Origin: Pseudanabaena biceps
GTDB lineage: Bacteria > Cyanobacteriota > Cyanobacteriia > Pseudanabaenales > Pseudanabaenaceae
Direction: 5' to 3'
Assembly: GCA_013361095.1 (NCBI GenBank)
Contig: JAATWA010000001.1
Coordinates: 744,001-808,000 of the forward strand
Length of the DNA: 64,000 nt
Shown: one piece after another, positions 7,771 to 16,623 of the stretch
Layout of the letters: each line of letters opens with the position of its first letter
Position numbering within the stretch: the first letter of the stretch is position 1
The notes under the pieces: generated by a model
Database searches by the model: none
Told to the model about the DNA's origin: nothing
What the model saw: only the letters and a program-made list of their open reading frames with translations
Translations under genes and position numbers: made by a program

Positions 7771-8937
7771 ATGACTCGCTTCACTATGCTTCACAACCCT
7801 ACCCGATTTAAGCCTAGCCCCATCGAAGATGATTCTGAAGAAAATGACGAAGGATTAGAGTTCTATGATTTTAATGAGCCTGAGCCGGGTAGTCCACCAG
7901 GGACATTGATCATTGACGAAGATGCGACTATTCCTAATATTTTCTTGATTGATTACAATCCCGAAGAGGCTTTGGGGATACAGTTAGCAACACCTGAAGA
8001 TTGTTTTCCTTACCTAGATAGTCACTCAGTGTCATGGGTCGATGTCCAAGGCTTAGGCTCTGAAGATGTTCTAAAGCGACTAGGTAAGGTGTTTAGCCTC
8101 CATGAGCTTGCCTTAGAAGACATTGTGAATATTCCTCAACGTCCTAAGGTTGAGAGTTTTGAGGATCATGAATTAATCATTCTGCACATGGTAACGAGTC
8201 GTGATGATGGGATCGGATTTTATGACGAGCAGGTGAGTTTGATCTTAGGGAAAAACTACATTCTCACTGTACAAGAAGAACCTGAAAATGATGTGTTTGA
8301 GCCAATCCGTCAGCGCATCCATCGCAATCGCGGCGTGATCCGATCGCAAAAATCTGATTATCTTGCCTATGCGCTGATCGATGCGATCGTGGATGGATTT
8401 TTTCCAGTCTTAGAAGATTACGGCGAGCGTCTAGAAGATTTACAAGATGAGGTTGTCGCCAATCCGACCCGTCAAACTCTCGATAAAATCCATAAAATCA
8501 AGCGCGAACTCTTACTATTGCGTCGGGCAATTTGGCCACAGAGGGATGCGATTAATTCTTTAATTCGGGAAGAAAGCCCCTTAATCAGTCGGGAAGTACA
8601 TGTGTTTTTACGAGATTGCTATGACCACACGGTGCAGGTGATGGACATGGTAGAAACCTATCGCGAATTAGCAGCTAACTTGATGGATATTTATCTGTCA
8701 TCCTTGAGCAATAGCACCAATGAGATCATGCGCTTTTTGACAGTGATTTCTACGGTGTTTATTCCTCTGACTTTTGTGGCTGGTGTGTATGGCATGAATT
8801 TTGATACTGACATAGGAAATATGCCTGAATTAAAATGGCCGTATGGCTATGCGCTTTGTTGGTTATTGATGCTATCGATGTCTGGCGGTTTATTAGGCTA
8901 CTTCTGGAAAAAAGGCTGGCTATTTAGTCCCAAGTAA
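7771..8937 (+). CDS. corA: CorA family magnesium/cobalt transporter
   Basis: A 388-aa member of the CorA family of pentameric Mg2+ channels. A long acidic and helical cytosolic domain (WVDVQGLGSEDVLKRLG, LEDIVNIPQRPKVE) precedes two C-terminal membrane helices. The first helix ends in YGMNF, the GMN selectivity motif, and the second is ALCWLLMLSMSGGLLGYFW. Its length is typical for cyanobacterial CorA. ATG 7771 is preferred to an upstream GTG at 7762. It follows the EamA gene by about 90 bases and may share its transcript. Confidence 0.93.
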   Translation: MTRFTMLHNPTRFKPSPIEDDSEENDEGLEFYDFNEPEPGSPPGTLIIDEDATIPNIFLIDYNPEEALGIQLATPEDCFPYLDSHSVSWVDVQGLGSEDVLKRLGKVFSLHELALEDIVNIPQRPKVESFEDHELIILHMVTSRDDGIGFYDEQVSLILGKNYILTVQEEPENDVFEPIRQRIHRNRGVIRSQKSDYLAYALIDAIVDGFFPVLEDYGERLEDLQDEVVANPTRQTLDKIHKIKRELLLLRRAIWPQRDAINSLIREESPLISREVHVFLRDCYDHTVQVMDMVETYRELAANLMDIYLSSLSNSTNEIMRFLTVISTVFIPLTFVAGVYGMNFDTDIGNMPELKWPYGYALCWLLMLSMSGGLLGYFWKKGWLFSPK

Positions 8938-9012
8938 GTGTTATTGCTTTTAGCCCCAAGTAAGTGTTACTCCTTTCTCACCCAATAGTTAGCGCCTACT
9001 TGTCTTTTTTCA

Positions 9013-9071
9013 GCTTTCAGAGAGACCATAAAATGCTGGCGAAGCCAGCATTTTATGGTCTCTCTGAAAGC
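9013..9071. repeat. 59-bp perfect palindrome (28-bp arms, GAA loop)
   Basis: Arms begin GCTTTCAGAGAGACC and close on GCTGGC/GCCAGC around GAA. It lies between corA and rsmE. The right flank GCGCAAATCGCTATA resembles the GCGCAAAGCGCTGTA flank of other copies. Confidence 0.92.
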
Positions 9072-9153
9072 GCAAATCGCTATATGGATCATCAACAAAA
9101 TCGATTAGAATTCGTGAAATCCCCTAAGCCGTATAACCTGTGATCCTGACATT

Positions 9154-9942
9154 GTGCTAACTCCCAAAATTAAAAGACGAAAACTGCAAAGAGTGACTTT
9201 GCAGTCGAGCCAAGTTTCCCCAGCCCTGCAAATTAACAACACGATCGCCTTAACCACAGAGCAACGACATTATCTGAGCAACGTTTTGCGCTTAGAAGAA
9301 GGAGCTGAATTTATTGCTCTTGATCGCCAAGGGGGATGGTGGCTTACCCAGCTAGTCAATGGGCTTGACAATGCCAAAATTATTGATCGATTAGAAAACA
9401 ACTCAGAACTGGCGGCTCAAATTACCCTTGCGATCGCGATGCCCAAGGGTAGTAACCTCGAATCAGTCATTCGCCAAAGTACTGAGCTAGGGGTGCGGCA
9501 AATTGTGCCACTATTTAGCGATCGCACCATCCTCAAATCTGGAATGGAAATTGGCAAGCAAAAACGCGATCGCTGGCAACGAATTGCCGAAGAAGCAGCC
9601 GAACTTTCTATGCGTACCCATATTCCAGCGATCGATCAGCCGCAAACCTTGAGCGCGTGGTTAAATAACCTCGCACAGTCACCCGTTGCCCTCTTAAAAT
9701 ATATCTGCGTGACCAGCCCCGAAGCGCCTCATCTACTCACCAGCTTACAAGCCTCGTCCTTGTCAGAAAATTATGCTCAGATCATAGTTGCCACAGGTTG
9801 CGAAGGTGGCTGGACAACGCGGGAAGAGGCTATGGCGATCGCTCAAGGATTTATTCCTGTATCTTTAGGCGATCGGGTGTTTTCCGCAGTCACAGCCCCA
9901 GTGGTAGCATTATCGATAATTGGCGCATTTTTAGAAACATGA
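9154..9942 (+). CDS. rsmE: 16S rRNA (uracil(1498)-N(3))-methyltransferase
   Basis: A 262-aa SPOUT-class enzyme. Family features are QRHYLSNVLRLEEGAEF in the N-terminal PUA-like part, AIAMPKGSNLESVIRQSTELGV, DRWQRIAEEAAELSMR, and the knot residues IIVATGCEGGWTTREEA followed by LGDRVFSAVTAPVVALSII. It methylates U1498 of 16S rRNA with S-adenosylmethionine. The GTG at 9154 is the only plausible in-frame start close to the family N-terminus. It overlaps the next gene by 4 bases (ATGA), so the two are translationally linked. Confidence 0.92.
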   Translation: MLTPKIKRRKLQRVTLQSSQVSPALQINNTIALTTEQRHYLSNVLRLEEGAEFIALDRQGGWWLTQLVNGLDNAKIIDRLENNSELAAQITLAIAMPKGSNLESVIRQSTELGVRQIVPLFSDRTILKSGMEIGKQKRDRWQRIAEEAAELSMRTHIPAIDQPQTLSAWLNNLAQSPVALLKYICVTSPEAPHLLTSLQASSLSENYAQIIVATGCEGGWTTREEAMAIAQGFIPVSLGDRVFSAVTAPVVALSIIGAFLET

Positions 9943-10376
9943 TTACAAATCAACCTCAAACCATGATGCAGCAAACCATAGCTCTGCGTACCAATGGTAA
10001 AAAGCTGCACAATATCACTAGTCAGGTGGAGTCAATTTTGGCTCTATCTGGCATCAAAATGGGACTGTGCAATGTCTTCTTAAGGCATACATCAGCGAGT
10101 TTAATCATTCAAGAAAATGCCGATCCTGATGTACTTGCGGATTTAGAAACATTCTTTACAAAGCTAATTCCTGAAGATGCGAGTCACTATCGCCACATTT
10201 CCGAAGGGCTTGATGATATGCCTTCCCATATTCGCAGTACACTCACTAAAACCTCAGAGACTATTCCCATTAGCAATGGAAAGCTTGCTCTAGGCACATG
10301 GCAGGGCATATTTGTATGGGAACATCGCAACTTAGGTCATACTCGCGAAGTCTTAGTGCATATTACAGGCTGCTAA
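9939..10376 (+). CDS. YjbQ/UPF0047 family protein
   Basis: A 145-aa protein with the UPF0047 signature: LCNVFLRHTSASLIIQENAD near residues 40-60, then YRHISEGLDDMPSHIRS and GTWQGIFVWEHR. The conserved His and Glu residues suggest a metal site, and thiamine phosphate synthase-like side activity has been reported for some members. The ATG at 9939 overlaps the rsmE stop; a longer frame starting at 9798 only shadows rsmE. It is the middle gene of a probable rsmE-yjbQ-yvcK operon. Confidence 0.88.
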   Translation: MITNQPQTMMQQTIALRTNGKKLHNITSQVESILALSGIKMGLCNVFLRHTSASLIIQENADPDVLADLETFFTKLIPEDASHYRHISEGLDDMPSHIRSTLTKTSETIPISNGKLALGTWQGIFVWEHRNLGHTREVLVHITGC

Positions 10377-10395
10377 GTCATACATAGGATTGTCC

Positions 10396-11739
10396 ATGAA
10401 GCCCACAAAAAAGCCCCCCCCTAATCAAACTCGATCAGTCATCAAAACTAGAAGATGGCTGAGAGGATTGCAGTGGTTTTTGCCGGGCTTATTGGTGAAG
10501 CGATGGTTATTTGTTAGCGTTATCGGCATTATTCTGATCGTATTAGGAATCGCTATTTCCGCGAGATTAACTCCTATTTTGTTTCTATCTCGGTTGATGG
10601 GCAATGTGATTGATTCTTTAGTCTCAATTTTGCCGCGCAATATGAGTGGGCCCATAGCTCTAGTCTTTGGCTTAGGGTTGCTGTGGTTAGGACAAAAACG
10701 GGCTTTGGGAGCGATTACCCAAGTGCTAATGCCCAACCAAGATCAAGAATTATTAGATTTATTAGTCTCGCATCGCAAACTAAATCGGGGACCCAAAATT
10801 GTGACTGTTGGCGGTGGAACGGGCTTGTCAAATCTATTGCGAGGACTCAAACAATATAGTGCTAACATTACAGCGATCGTTACCGTTGCCGATGATGGTG
10901 GCTCCTCTGGACGATTGCGCCGTGAATATGGTGTGCTGCCCCCTGGGGATATTCGGAATTGTCTGGCTGCCCTTGCGGATGAAGAGAAGCTAGTCACTGA
11001 GTTATTTCAATATCGCTTTAAAACAGGGGAAGGATTAACAGGACATAGCTTTGGCAATTTATTTCTCACGGCTATGAGTGAAGTTACAGGAGATCTCGAA
11101 AAAGCGATCGCGGCTAGCTCACAGGTATTGGCGGTGAGAGGAAGGGTCTTGCCTGCGACTCTTGAGCATATGGTGTTGTGGGCTGAGTTTGAAGATGGTC
11201 GCTATGTAGAGGGAGAGTCTAATATTCCTGAAGCCAGAGGGAAGATTAAATATTTTGGATCTAAGCCCACTCATCCTAAGGCGCTTCCACAGGCTATCGA
11301 AGATATTAATGAAGCGGATCTGATCGTGATTGGACCTGGAAGCCTTTATACAAGCATTATTCCCAATTTACTCGTACCTGACATACTTCAAGCTTTAGTG
11401 GATCGCACTGTGCCATCGCTCTACCTTTGTAATATTATGAGTCAGGTTGGAGAAACTGACGGATATGCAGTATCGGATTATGTAAGAGTTTTAGATGAAT
11501 TAGCAGGGGTGCGATTGTTTGATGTGGTCTTAGTCCAAAAAGAACCACCATCAGAGCGATCGCTAAAGCATTATGCTTCCTTTGGTTCATATTTTACAGA
11601 GTTAGATCGTCAAGCCCTTGCTAACCTAGGCTGTCCGATATTAACAGCTGACATAATGCTCGAAAAAGCTAACGGCACTGTTTGCCATGATTCCAAAAAA
11701 CTTGCTGGCGTGATTATGCGTTGGTATAACCGCCAGTAA
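10396..11739 (+). CDS. YvcK/CofD-like gluconeogenesis factor family protein
   Basis: A 447-aa protein. Two membrane segments lie at the N-terminus (WLFVSVIGIILIVLGIAIS; PIALVFGLGLLWLG), followed by a CofD-like Rossmann domain with VTVGGGTGLSNLLRGLK, TVADDGGSSGRLRREY, PPGDIRNCLAAL, TGHSFGNLFL and IGPGSLYTSIIPN. YvcK proteins bind UDP-sugars and affect cell wall and carbon balance. The N-terminal membrane anchor is typical of cyanobacterial members. I use the ATG at 10396 rather than a TTG two codons earlier. Confidence 0.88.
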   Translation: MKPTKKPPPNQTRSVIKTRRWLRGLQWFLPGLLVKRWLFVSVIGIILIVLGIAISARLTPILFLSRLMGNVIDSLVSILPRNMSGPIALVFGLGLLWLGQKRALGAITQVLMPNQDQELLDLLVSHRKLNRGPKIVTVGGGTGLSNLLRGLKQYSANITAIVTVADDGGSSGRLRREYGVLPPGDIRNCLAALADEEKLVTELFQYRFKTGEGLTGHSFGNLFLTAMSEVTGDLEKAIAASSQVLAVRGRVLPATLEHMVLWAEFEDGRYVEGESNIPEARGKIKYFGSKPTHPKALPQAIEDINEADLIVIGPGSLYTSIIPNLLVPDILQALVDRTVPSLYLCNIMSQVGETDGYAVSDYVRVLDELAGVRLFDVVLVQKEPPSERSLKHYASFGSYFTELDRQALANLGCPILTADIMLEKANGTVCHDSKKLAGVIMRWYNRQ

Positions 11740-11785
11740 TCACCATATATTTCGCCTTAAACACAAAACGTTAGTCTAGTTACCC

Positions 11786-12241
11786 GTGACACACAAATAT
11801 CATATTCAAACCAATAGTGATATTTATGCCCTTGCTCAATTGCAAAGGTGGTTTCAGCAATTTAAGCCTCTTTTGCCAAATCAAGCTTGGATGCAATGCA
11901 ACCTAGTCCTAGTTGAAGTATTTACCAATGTGGTTTGTTATGCCCATGAGGGTCTACCCGAAGAGACACCTGTTGATATTGAATTCATACTGCATGAAAC
12001 AGAATGTTTTGTGGAGTTAAAAATCTGGGATCATGGACAGCCCTTTGACTTAGAAGCTGAGATTGAGCGCGCTAGTCTTGAAGCTCAAAAAAATCTAGAG
12101 TTCAATGGGAATGTCGAAGATATTCCCACTGGTGGTCGAGGCTTATTTATTGCCAAAACCGTTGCTGATGATATTTCCTATGAGGCTATGCCCGATGGTC
12201 GGAATTGTTTTGTAATGACCAAGAGCTTTAGTAAAACCTAA
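11786..12241 (+). CDS. Anti-sigma-factor type serine kinase (HATPase_c, RsbW-like)
   Basis: A 151-aa single GHKL ATPase domain. The N box is QCNLVLVEVFTNVVCYAHEG, G1 is KIWDHGQPFDLE and G2 is PTGGRGLFIAKTVADDISY. Stand-alone proteins of this kind bind sigma factors or phosphorylate STAS-domain antagonists in partner-switching. No STAS or PP2C partner gene is in the window. The start is GTG at 11786, 46 bases after yvcK. A small GC hairpin follows the stop. Confidence 0.88.
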   Translation: MTHKYHIQTNSDIYALAQLQRWFQQFKPLLPNQAWMQCNLVLVEVFTNVVCYAHEGLPEETPVDIEFILHETECFVELKIWDHGQPFDLEAEIERASLEAQKNLEFNGNVEDIPTGGRGLFIAKTVADDISYEAMPDGRNCFVMTKSFSKT

Positions 12242-12246
12242 AATCA

Positions 12247-12273
12247 AAGAGCGGCGCAATGCGCCGTTCTTTT
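12247..12273 (+). terminator. Short GC hairpin after the anti-sigma kinase gene
   Basis: The arms AAGAGCGGCGC and GCGCCGTTCTT pair around AAT with one wobble, followed by TTT. It begins 6 bases after the stop, so it probably ends the transcript. Confidence 0.65.
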
Positions 12274-12387
12274 ATAGATACAGTCATTTGTTTAAAAAAA
12301 ATCAAAACCCAAGAATTGGCTGGCGGCGCGGAGCGCCGCCAGCCAATTCTTGGGTTTTATGTCCTAGTAAATTTAGATTTGAGTTCT
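12273..12387. mobile_element. About 115-bp MITE-like unit around a 55-bp palindrome (12304-12358)
   Basis: The left end TATAGATACAGTCATTTG matches the end of the unit at 38462-38576 read in reverse. The centre (12304-12358) is a perfect palindrome with 26-bp arms, beginning AAAACCCAAGAATTGG, and a GGA loop. The right side keeps TATGTCCTAGT, but the far right terminus is degenerate, so that boundary is approximate. Confidence 0.65.
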
Positions 12388-12395
12388 TTTATAGC

Positions 12396-12635
12396 TTAGT
12401 AGCGCTTTAACCACAACACAAAAGCGTATAGACCGACAGGGACTGTGATTAGGGCAAAAGCGATCGCATTCATGCTCTCTTCAGTCAAGCCATTGGCTAG
12501 TAACTTCCAGTGAGGTGCAATATATTTGATTACAGCCGAAGCGATCGCTGAGTAAAACAATAATCTAGCTATAAATACAATTTTAGAAAAAATTTGGAGC
12601 GACATAAAAGGACTTGTGAACTGGTTACTACTCAT
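12396..12635 (-). CDS. Small hypothetical membrane protein
   Basis: A 79-aa protein with two hydrophobic segments, IVFIARLLFYSAIASAVI and AIAFALITVPVGLYAFVLWL, ending in LKRY. I do not recognise a named family. The length, good start (MSSNQF, or an internal ATG at residue 11) and place between two palindromes support a real inner- or thylakoid-membrane gene. Nothing nearby suggests a function. Confidence 0.6.
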   Translation of the reverse strand: MSSNQFTSPFMSLQIFSKIVFIARLLFYSAIASAVIKYIAPHWKLLANGLTEESMNAIAFALITVPVGLYAFVLWLKRY

Positions 12636-12640
12636 ACTCT

Positions 12641-12695
12641 TTCCCAGTCAACAAACGGTATGGCGCGAAGCGCCATACCGTTTGTTGACTGGGAA
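12641..12695. repeat. 55-bp perfect palindrome (26-bp arms, GAA loop)
   Basis: Arms begin TTCCCAGTCAACAAAC and close on ATGGCGC around GAA. The outer TTCCCAGT resembles the terminal repeat of the 97-bp units, so it may be a shortened relative. It lies 10 bases beyond the stop of the PBP gene. Confidence 0.92.
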
Positions 12696-12704
12696 GGATT
12701 AGGC

Positions 12705-14636
12705 TCAATTTTTCTTTTTATTTTCTTCTTTTTCTTGAATTTCACTAGGTACGGGGAATTGCTCGATGGGTTGACCAGCCAAAGCTCTTTCCATAAACTT
12801 ACGCCAAATCGGAGCTACAAATACACCACCCGTTACCCCATTTGCCATCGGTGAATAATCATCATTACCAATCCAAATTGCCACCGCCAGTTGCGGCACA
12901 TAGCCCACAAACCAAGCATCACGAAAGTCAGAAGTCGTGCCTGTCTTACCCGCCACAGGTCTACCGTCACTCAGTTGGGCTTCCGTGGCAGTCCCACTGG
13001 TAATTACGCCGCGTAAAACATCAGTTAAGATGGAAACCGCGATCGGATCAAGAATTAATTCGGGTTTAGGGGTATTATCTAAAATCAGATTACCATTGCG
13101 ATCGGTCACACGGGCAATCATCGTCGTCTTGGACTTATAGCCACCACTAGCAAACACCGCATAGGCTCCTGCCACCTCAAGAGGCGTAACATCCGCAGCC
13201 CCAAGCGGCAACGAAACCACAGGAGTAATGGGGCTAGTAATACCAAGCTTGCGGCAGATCGCGACCACGTTTTCATTACCGACCTCCAGCCCTAGCTTAA
13301 TCGCAGGAATATTGCGAGAAAATGAGATCGCTTGACGAATGCTAATAGGTCCTGAGAATTTATTGTCGTAGTTCCGAGGGATATAGGGTTCATCTCCATC
13401 AGGAATAGTCATAGGACTGTCGTCAATTATGGAGTCCGCATTGTAATTACCAGTAGCAAAAGCGGCATAGTAAACAAAGGGCTTGAATGACGAGCCTAGT
13501 TGTCTTCTGGCTAATACGGCACGATTAAATTGATTTTTGTCAAAATCTCCTACTCCGCCAACTAAAGCTTTGACAAATCCCGTACGCGGATCGACTGCCA
13601 CCAGAGACAATTGATCGGCATAGGCTCCCCGATCAACTAAGTCTTTATGTCCTTCTGCGGCGGTCTCTTCAGCAATCCGCTGTAGCTTAATATCAATTGT
13701 AGTTTGAACCCGCAAGCCGCCTTGCAAGACCACATCACGCCCAAACTTCTCTTCTAGCTCGGCCGTCACTGCTTGCGAAACATAGGGTACACGACTGGCT
13801 TCGTAGGAAATACCTTGCTTCCGAATCGTGATTTTTTGAGCTTTGGCTGCTTTTACTTCCGCAGAAGTTGCCCAACCCAATTCGAGAAGGCGATCTAAAA
13901 CTAGCCCTTGTCGTTTTTTTGCTGAAGGGTAGTTATCCACAGGATTAAACACCGATGGGGCTTGAATTGTTCCTGCTAACATAGCAGCCTCGCCTAGGGT
14001 CAAGTCAGCGGCCGACTTGCCAAAATAGTTTTGGGAAGCGGTTTCTGCACCGTTTGTGTTTTTGCCCCAAAACACTTGGTTGAGATACATCTCAAGGATT
14101 TGCTCCTTTGTAAATACCTGCTCGACGCGCATTGCCAAAACTGCTTCGGCAACTTTACGGCTAAGGCTACGCTCATTAGATAGAAATAAATTTTTTACGA
14201 GCTGTTGGGTTAGTGTAGATCCGCCTTCAACAGTTCCGCCCGCATTAAAGTTAGCTAAAACTGCACGACCAATACCGCTGGGATCAATGCCTTTGTGGGT
14301 ATAGAAATAAGCATCTTCCATCGCCAGAACTGATCGCTTTAAGTGTGGAGAAATACGATCGAGCGTGACAACTTCGCGGTTAACGTCACCGTGCAAACGG
14401 GCAATCAAGCCACCATTAATGTCGTAGATATAAGTAGTTTCAATAGGGACATATCCCTTCAGCACTCTAACATCAGGAAGATCACGAAAACTTAAGGCTA
14501 GCCCGACTAAACCGCCTGCCACTGCCGCGCCGCCAATCATGATCACGCCCAGCAACGTACCACCTACAGCTTTGAGCGTACCTTTCAAGATACTGCCTGT
14601 AAGTGAATTTGAACGCTCGACACTATTTGATGCCAC
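12705..14636 (-). CDS. Class A (bifunctional) penicillin-binding protein 1A family
   Basis: A 643-aa inner-membrane enzyme. An N-terminal anchor (LLGVIMIGGAAVAGGLVGLA) is followed by a GT51 transglycosylase with EDAYFYTHKGIDPSG, GGSTLTQQLVKNLF and LEMYLNQVFWG. The transpeptidase domain has SSFKP (SxxK, catalytic Ser), SRN (SxN) and KTGTT (KTG). It polymerises and cross-links peptidoglycan. The C-terminus is a short charged tail (EIQEKEENKKKN). It is a single gene, with hisE reading in the same direction upstream after 150 bases. Confidence 0.93.
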   Translation of the reverse strand: MASNSVERSNSLTGSILKGTLKAVGGTLLGVIMIGGAAVAGGLVGLALSFRDLPDVRVLKGYVPIETTYIYDINGGLIARLHGDVNREVVTLDRISPHLKRSVLAMEDAYFYTHKGIDPSGIGRAVLANFNAGGTVEGGSTLTQQLVKNLFLSNERSLSRKVAEAVLAMRVEQVFTKEQILEMYLNQVFWGKNTNGAETASQNYFGKSAADLTLGEAAMLAGTIQAPSVFNPVDNYPSAKKRQGLVLDRLLELGWATSAEVKAAKAQKITIRKQGISYEASRVPYVSQAVTAELEEKFGRDVVLQGGLRVQTTIDIKLQRIAEETAAEGHKDLVDRGAYADQLSLVAVDPRTGFVKALVGGVGDFDKNQFNRAVLARRQLGSSFKPFVYYAAFATGNYNADSIIDDSPMTIPDGDEPYIPRNYDNKFSGPISIRQAISFSRNIPAIKLGLEVGNENVVAICRKLGITSPITPVVSLPLGAADVTPLEVAGAYAVFASGGYKSKTTMIARVTDRNGNLILDNTPKPELILDPIAVSILTDVLRGVITSGTATEAQLSDGRPVAGKTGTTSDFRDAWFVGYVPQLAVAIWIGNDDYSPMANGVTGGVFVAPIWRKFMERALAGQPIEQFPVPSEIQEKEENKKKN

Positions 14637-14786
14637 GCAAACTACCCCTTGATCAATTCATAGGTAATCTTACTGCATTAATAAGTCTTTCGGGCGATCG
14701 CATTGAGAAACTACGCCTTTTTGAGTGAGTAGCCGAAAAGAGTATGGCGATCGCCACACACTCTTTTTGGCTTTTGCAATAAAGAG

Positions 14787-15065
14787 CTAGCGTCGCTGTG
14801 CCAACTTGTCATAGACCATCTGCAAATCGACATGGTGATAAGCTAGAGCTACCAAAGTGTGATAAAACAAATCCGCTACTTCTGAAGCGATCGCGTCAGG
14901 ATCATCATCCTTGCAAGCCATGACAACTTCGGCTGACTCTTCACCAATTTTTTTTAAAATTTTGTTGTCGCCACCCGCAAACAATTTACAGGTATAAGAA
15001 CTTTCTTGAGGTTGCTCACGGCGATCGACAATTACCGCAAATAATTCTAAAAGTGGATCATTCAT
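14787..15065 (-). CDS. hisE: Phosphoribosyl-ATP pyrophosphatase
   Basis: A 92-aa all-alpha MazG-like enzyme removing pyrophosphate from PR-ATP in histidine synthesis. Conserved residues include KKIGEESAEVVMACKDDD and SEVADLFYHTLVALAYH, which carry the Mg-binding Glu/Asp. It is a stand-alone HisE; many bacteria fuse it to HisI. I prefer ATG 15065 (MNDPLLELFAVI) over a longer start at 15110 that reaches into a repeat. hisG also lies in this window, but 32 kb away. Confidence 0.9.
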   Translation of the reverse strand: MNDPLLELFAVIVDRREQPQESSYTCKLFAGGDNKILKKIGEESAEVVMACKDDDPDAIASEVADLFYHTLVALAYHHVDLQMVYDKLAQRR

Positions 15066-15092
15066 AAAATCAAAATACTCATACAAAAAGAT

Positions 15093-15189
15093 TACTCCCT
15101 TCCCATCCAAGTATTAGCGGTGCGGCGCTTCGCGCCGCACCGCTAATACTTTGGGTTTTAATGTCTATTTTTAGACTAGAAAGAAAGTA
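15093..15189. mobile_element. 97-bp MITE-like unit, second copy
   Basis: It starts TACTCCCTTCCC at 15093 and holds a GCGGCGC-TTC hairpin (15109-15151). It then carries TTAATGTCTATTTTTAGACT, the reverse complement of the internal stretch in the 6502 unit. The far end is degraded (AGAAAGAAAGTA). It has the same length as the 6502 copy and opposite orientation. Confidence 0.7.
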
Positions 15190-15207
15190 TGAGGCAATTG
15201 TCAAATC

Positions 15208-15260
15208 ACATTCACAAACAATAAAGGCACGCTATGCGTGCCTTTATTGTTTGTGAATGT
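15208..15260. repeat. 53-bp perfect palindrome (25-bp arms, TAT loop) after rplL
   Basis: Arms begin ACATTCACAAACAATAAAG and close on GGCACGC around TAT. It lies 44 bases beyond the rplL stop. A second small stem, GTCTTGC TTT GCAAGAC, follows at 15259-15275. No long U-tract is present on the minus strand. Confidence 0.88.
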
Positions 15261-15303
15261 CTTGCTTTGCAAGACATTCAAGCAAACTAAATTTTGCCAA
15301 TAA

Positions 15304-15693
15304 TTACTTGATGGAAACCTTACCACCAGCTTCTTCGATTTGCTTCTTAGCAGCTTCAGCATCAGCCTTAGCCATACCTTCTTTGACAGTCTTAGGTGCA
15401 GATTCAACAAGTTCCTTAGCATCCTTAAGACCAAGCCCAGTGATTTCACGGACAATCTTCAGAACGGAAATCTTCTTGTCAGCAGGAACTTCGTCAAGGA
15501 TCAAGTCAAAAGCAGTCTTTTCTTCGACTTCTTCAACAGCAGCAGCAGCGCCAGGAGCCGCCATCATCATGCCACCAACAGGAGCAGCAGCCGAAACGCC
15601 GAAGGTTTCTTCGATCGCTTTGACCAATTCAGAAGCTTCAAGAAGGCTCAAAGACTTTAGTTCTTCAATAATGGTGTCGATTTTTGCAGACAT
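15304..15693 (-). CDS. rplL: 50S ribosomal protein L7/L12
   Basis: A 129-aa stalk protein. An N-terminal dimerisation helix pair ([20 protein letters not shown]) is followed by an Ala/Gly/Met hinge rich in AAAPV and PGAAAAVEE, and a C-terminal domain with [19 protein letters not shown] and [16 protein letters not shown] that recruits translation factors. The length is usual. It is the last gene of the secE-nusG-rplKAJL run. Confidence 0.97.
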   Translation of the reverse strand: MSAKIDTIIEELKSLSLLEASELVKAIEETFGVSAAAPVGGMMMAAPGAAAAVEEVEEKTAFDLILDEVPADKKISVLKIVREITGLGLKDAKELVESAPKTVKEGMAKADAEAAKKQIEEAGGKVSIK

Positions 15694-15776
15694 AGTTTTT
15701 CTCTTTAGTTAGTTAGATTAGGTTGATAATTCGTAATTGATAATTCGTAATTGATAATTCGTAATTACCAATTTTT

Positions 15777-16304
15777 CTAAGCAGCTTCTTTTTCGGAAAC
15801 AGCTTTGATAGCGCGTCCAAGAGATTGAGGAACCTCTTTGATACCGATCGCAATCTTGGCAGTGACAGCATTGATTGCGCCAGCAATTTGAGCAATGAGT
15901 ACTTCCTTGGAAGGTAGATCAGCGATCGCCTGCAAATCTTTAGCAGACAAAGCGCGACCCTCTAAGACACCGCCACGTAGTTCAGTTTTCTTAGATTCCT
16001 TTTGGAAAGCTTGGTATGCCTTAACAGCGCCACCAATGTCATCTTTGACAAACAAACAAGCAGAAGGACCAGTTAAAAAACCTTCGAGGGGCTTCCATTG
16101 AGGAACGTCAGAAATTGCTTGCTTGAGCAAAGTATTTTTGGTGGTTCTGCACACCGTACCCGTAGGACGGAGTGAGCGGCGGAGCTTAGTAATTTCCGCA
16201 ACGGTCAAAGTTGAATAATCGATGACCATAACCATTTGAGTTCCTTCAAACTCTTGGGTCATTTCACCGACAAGTACTTTTTTCTGGTCTAGGGTCTTAC
16301 CCAT
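15777..16304 (-). CDS. rplJ: 50S ribosomal protein L10
   Basis: A 175-aa stalk base protein. Features include KKVLVGEMTQEFEGTQMVMV, DYSTLTVAEITKLRR, KNTLLKQAI and the L12-binding C-terminal helix. An AGGAGG site just before the start codon (16308-16321 region) is a strong ribosome site. The gene follows a 319-bp leader with an attenuator-like hairpin, and rplL begins 83 bases after its stop. Confidence 0.97.
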   Translation of the reverse strand: MGKTLDQKKVLVGEMTQEFEGTQMVMVIDYSTLTVAEITKLRRSLRPTGTVCRTTKNTLLKQAISDVPQWKPLEGFLTGPSACLFVKDDIGGAVKAYQAFQKESKKTELRGGVLEGRALSAKDLQAIADLPSKEVLIAQIAGAINAVTAKIAIGIKEVPQSLGRAIKAVSEKEAA

Positions 16305-16623
16305 ATGGTTCTCACCTCCTTATATTTGGAGCTAAAGTTTCTGGTACAAATTGCAACGGCACTTTAGCTATGTAATTCTTTAAAGTCATTAAAAAAGCCT
16401 CGTCTTTTCACAGACCGAGGCTCAAAAAATATTCTTAAAAGAATACTTTTTAGAAACACCTCGGCAGGAAATTAAGCTACTAGCACCTGCTATCTATGGA
16501 GATATTTAGTTGTAGAAAAGGTTTTTACTTTCTCTAGGCTTGTTACAACAATTAGACTCAGCTTTTATATAAGTTGACGGTCGTAAAGAATGTCAACTTA
16601 TAAGTAAATGACTTTGAAAGGCT
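16305..16623 (-). promoter_or_regulatory. L10 (rplJ) mRNA leader
   Basis: The 319 bases between rplA and rplJ hold no gene on either strand. In most bacteria this gap carries the leader that binds L10-(L12) and controls rplJL expression. Here it contains a terminator-like hairpin (separate entry). The upstream half pairs imperfectly (AGAATACTTTTT, AACACCTCGG region). I infer an L10 leader from position and the hairpin, not from a motif match. Confidence 0.6.
16391..16422 (-). terminator. Attenuator/terminator hairpin in the rplJ leader
   Basis: Read on the minus strand, AGCCTCG (16422-16416) pairs with CGAGGCT (16402-16396) and is followed directly by TTTTTT (16396-16391). This is a textbook intrinsic terminator placed 87 bases before the rplJ start, suited to lower rplJL transcription or to respond to L10. 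Confidence 0.75.
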
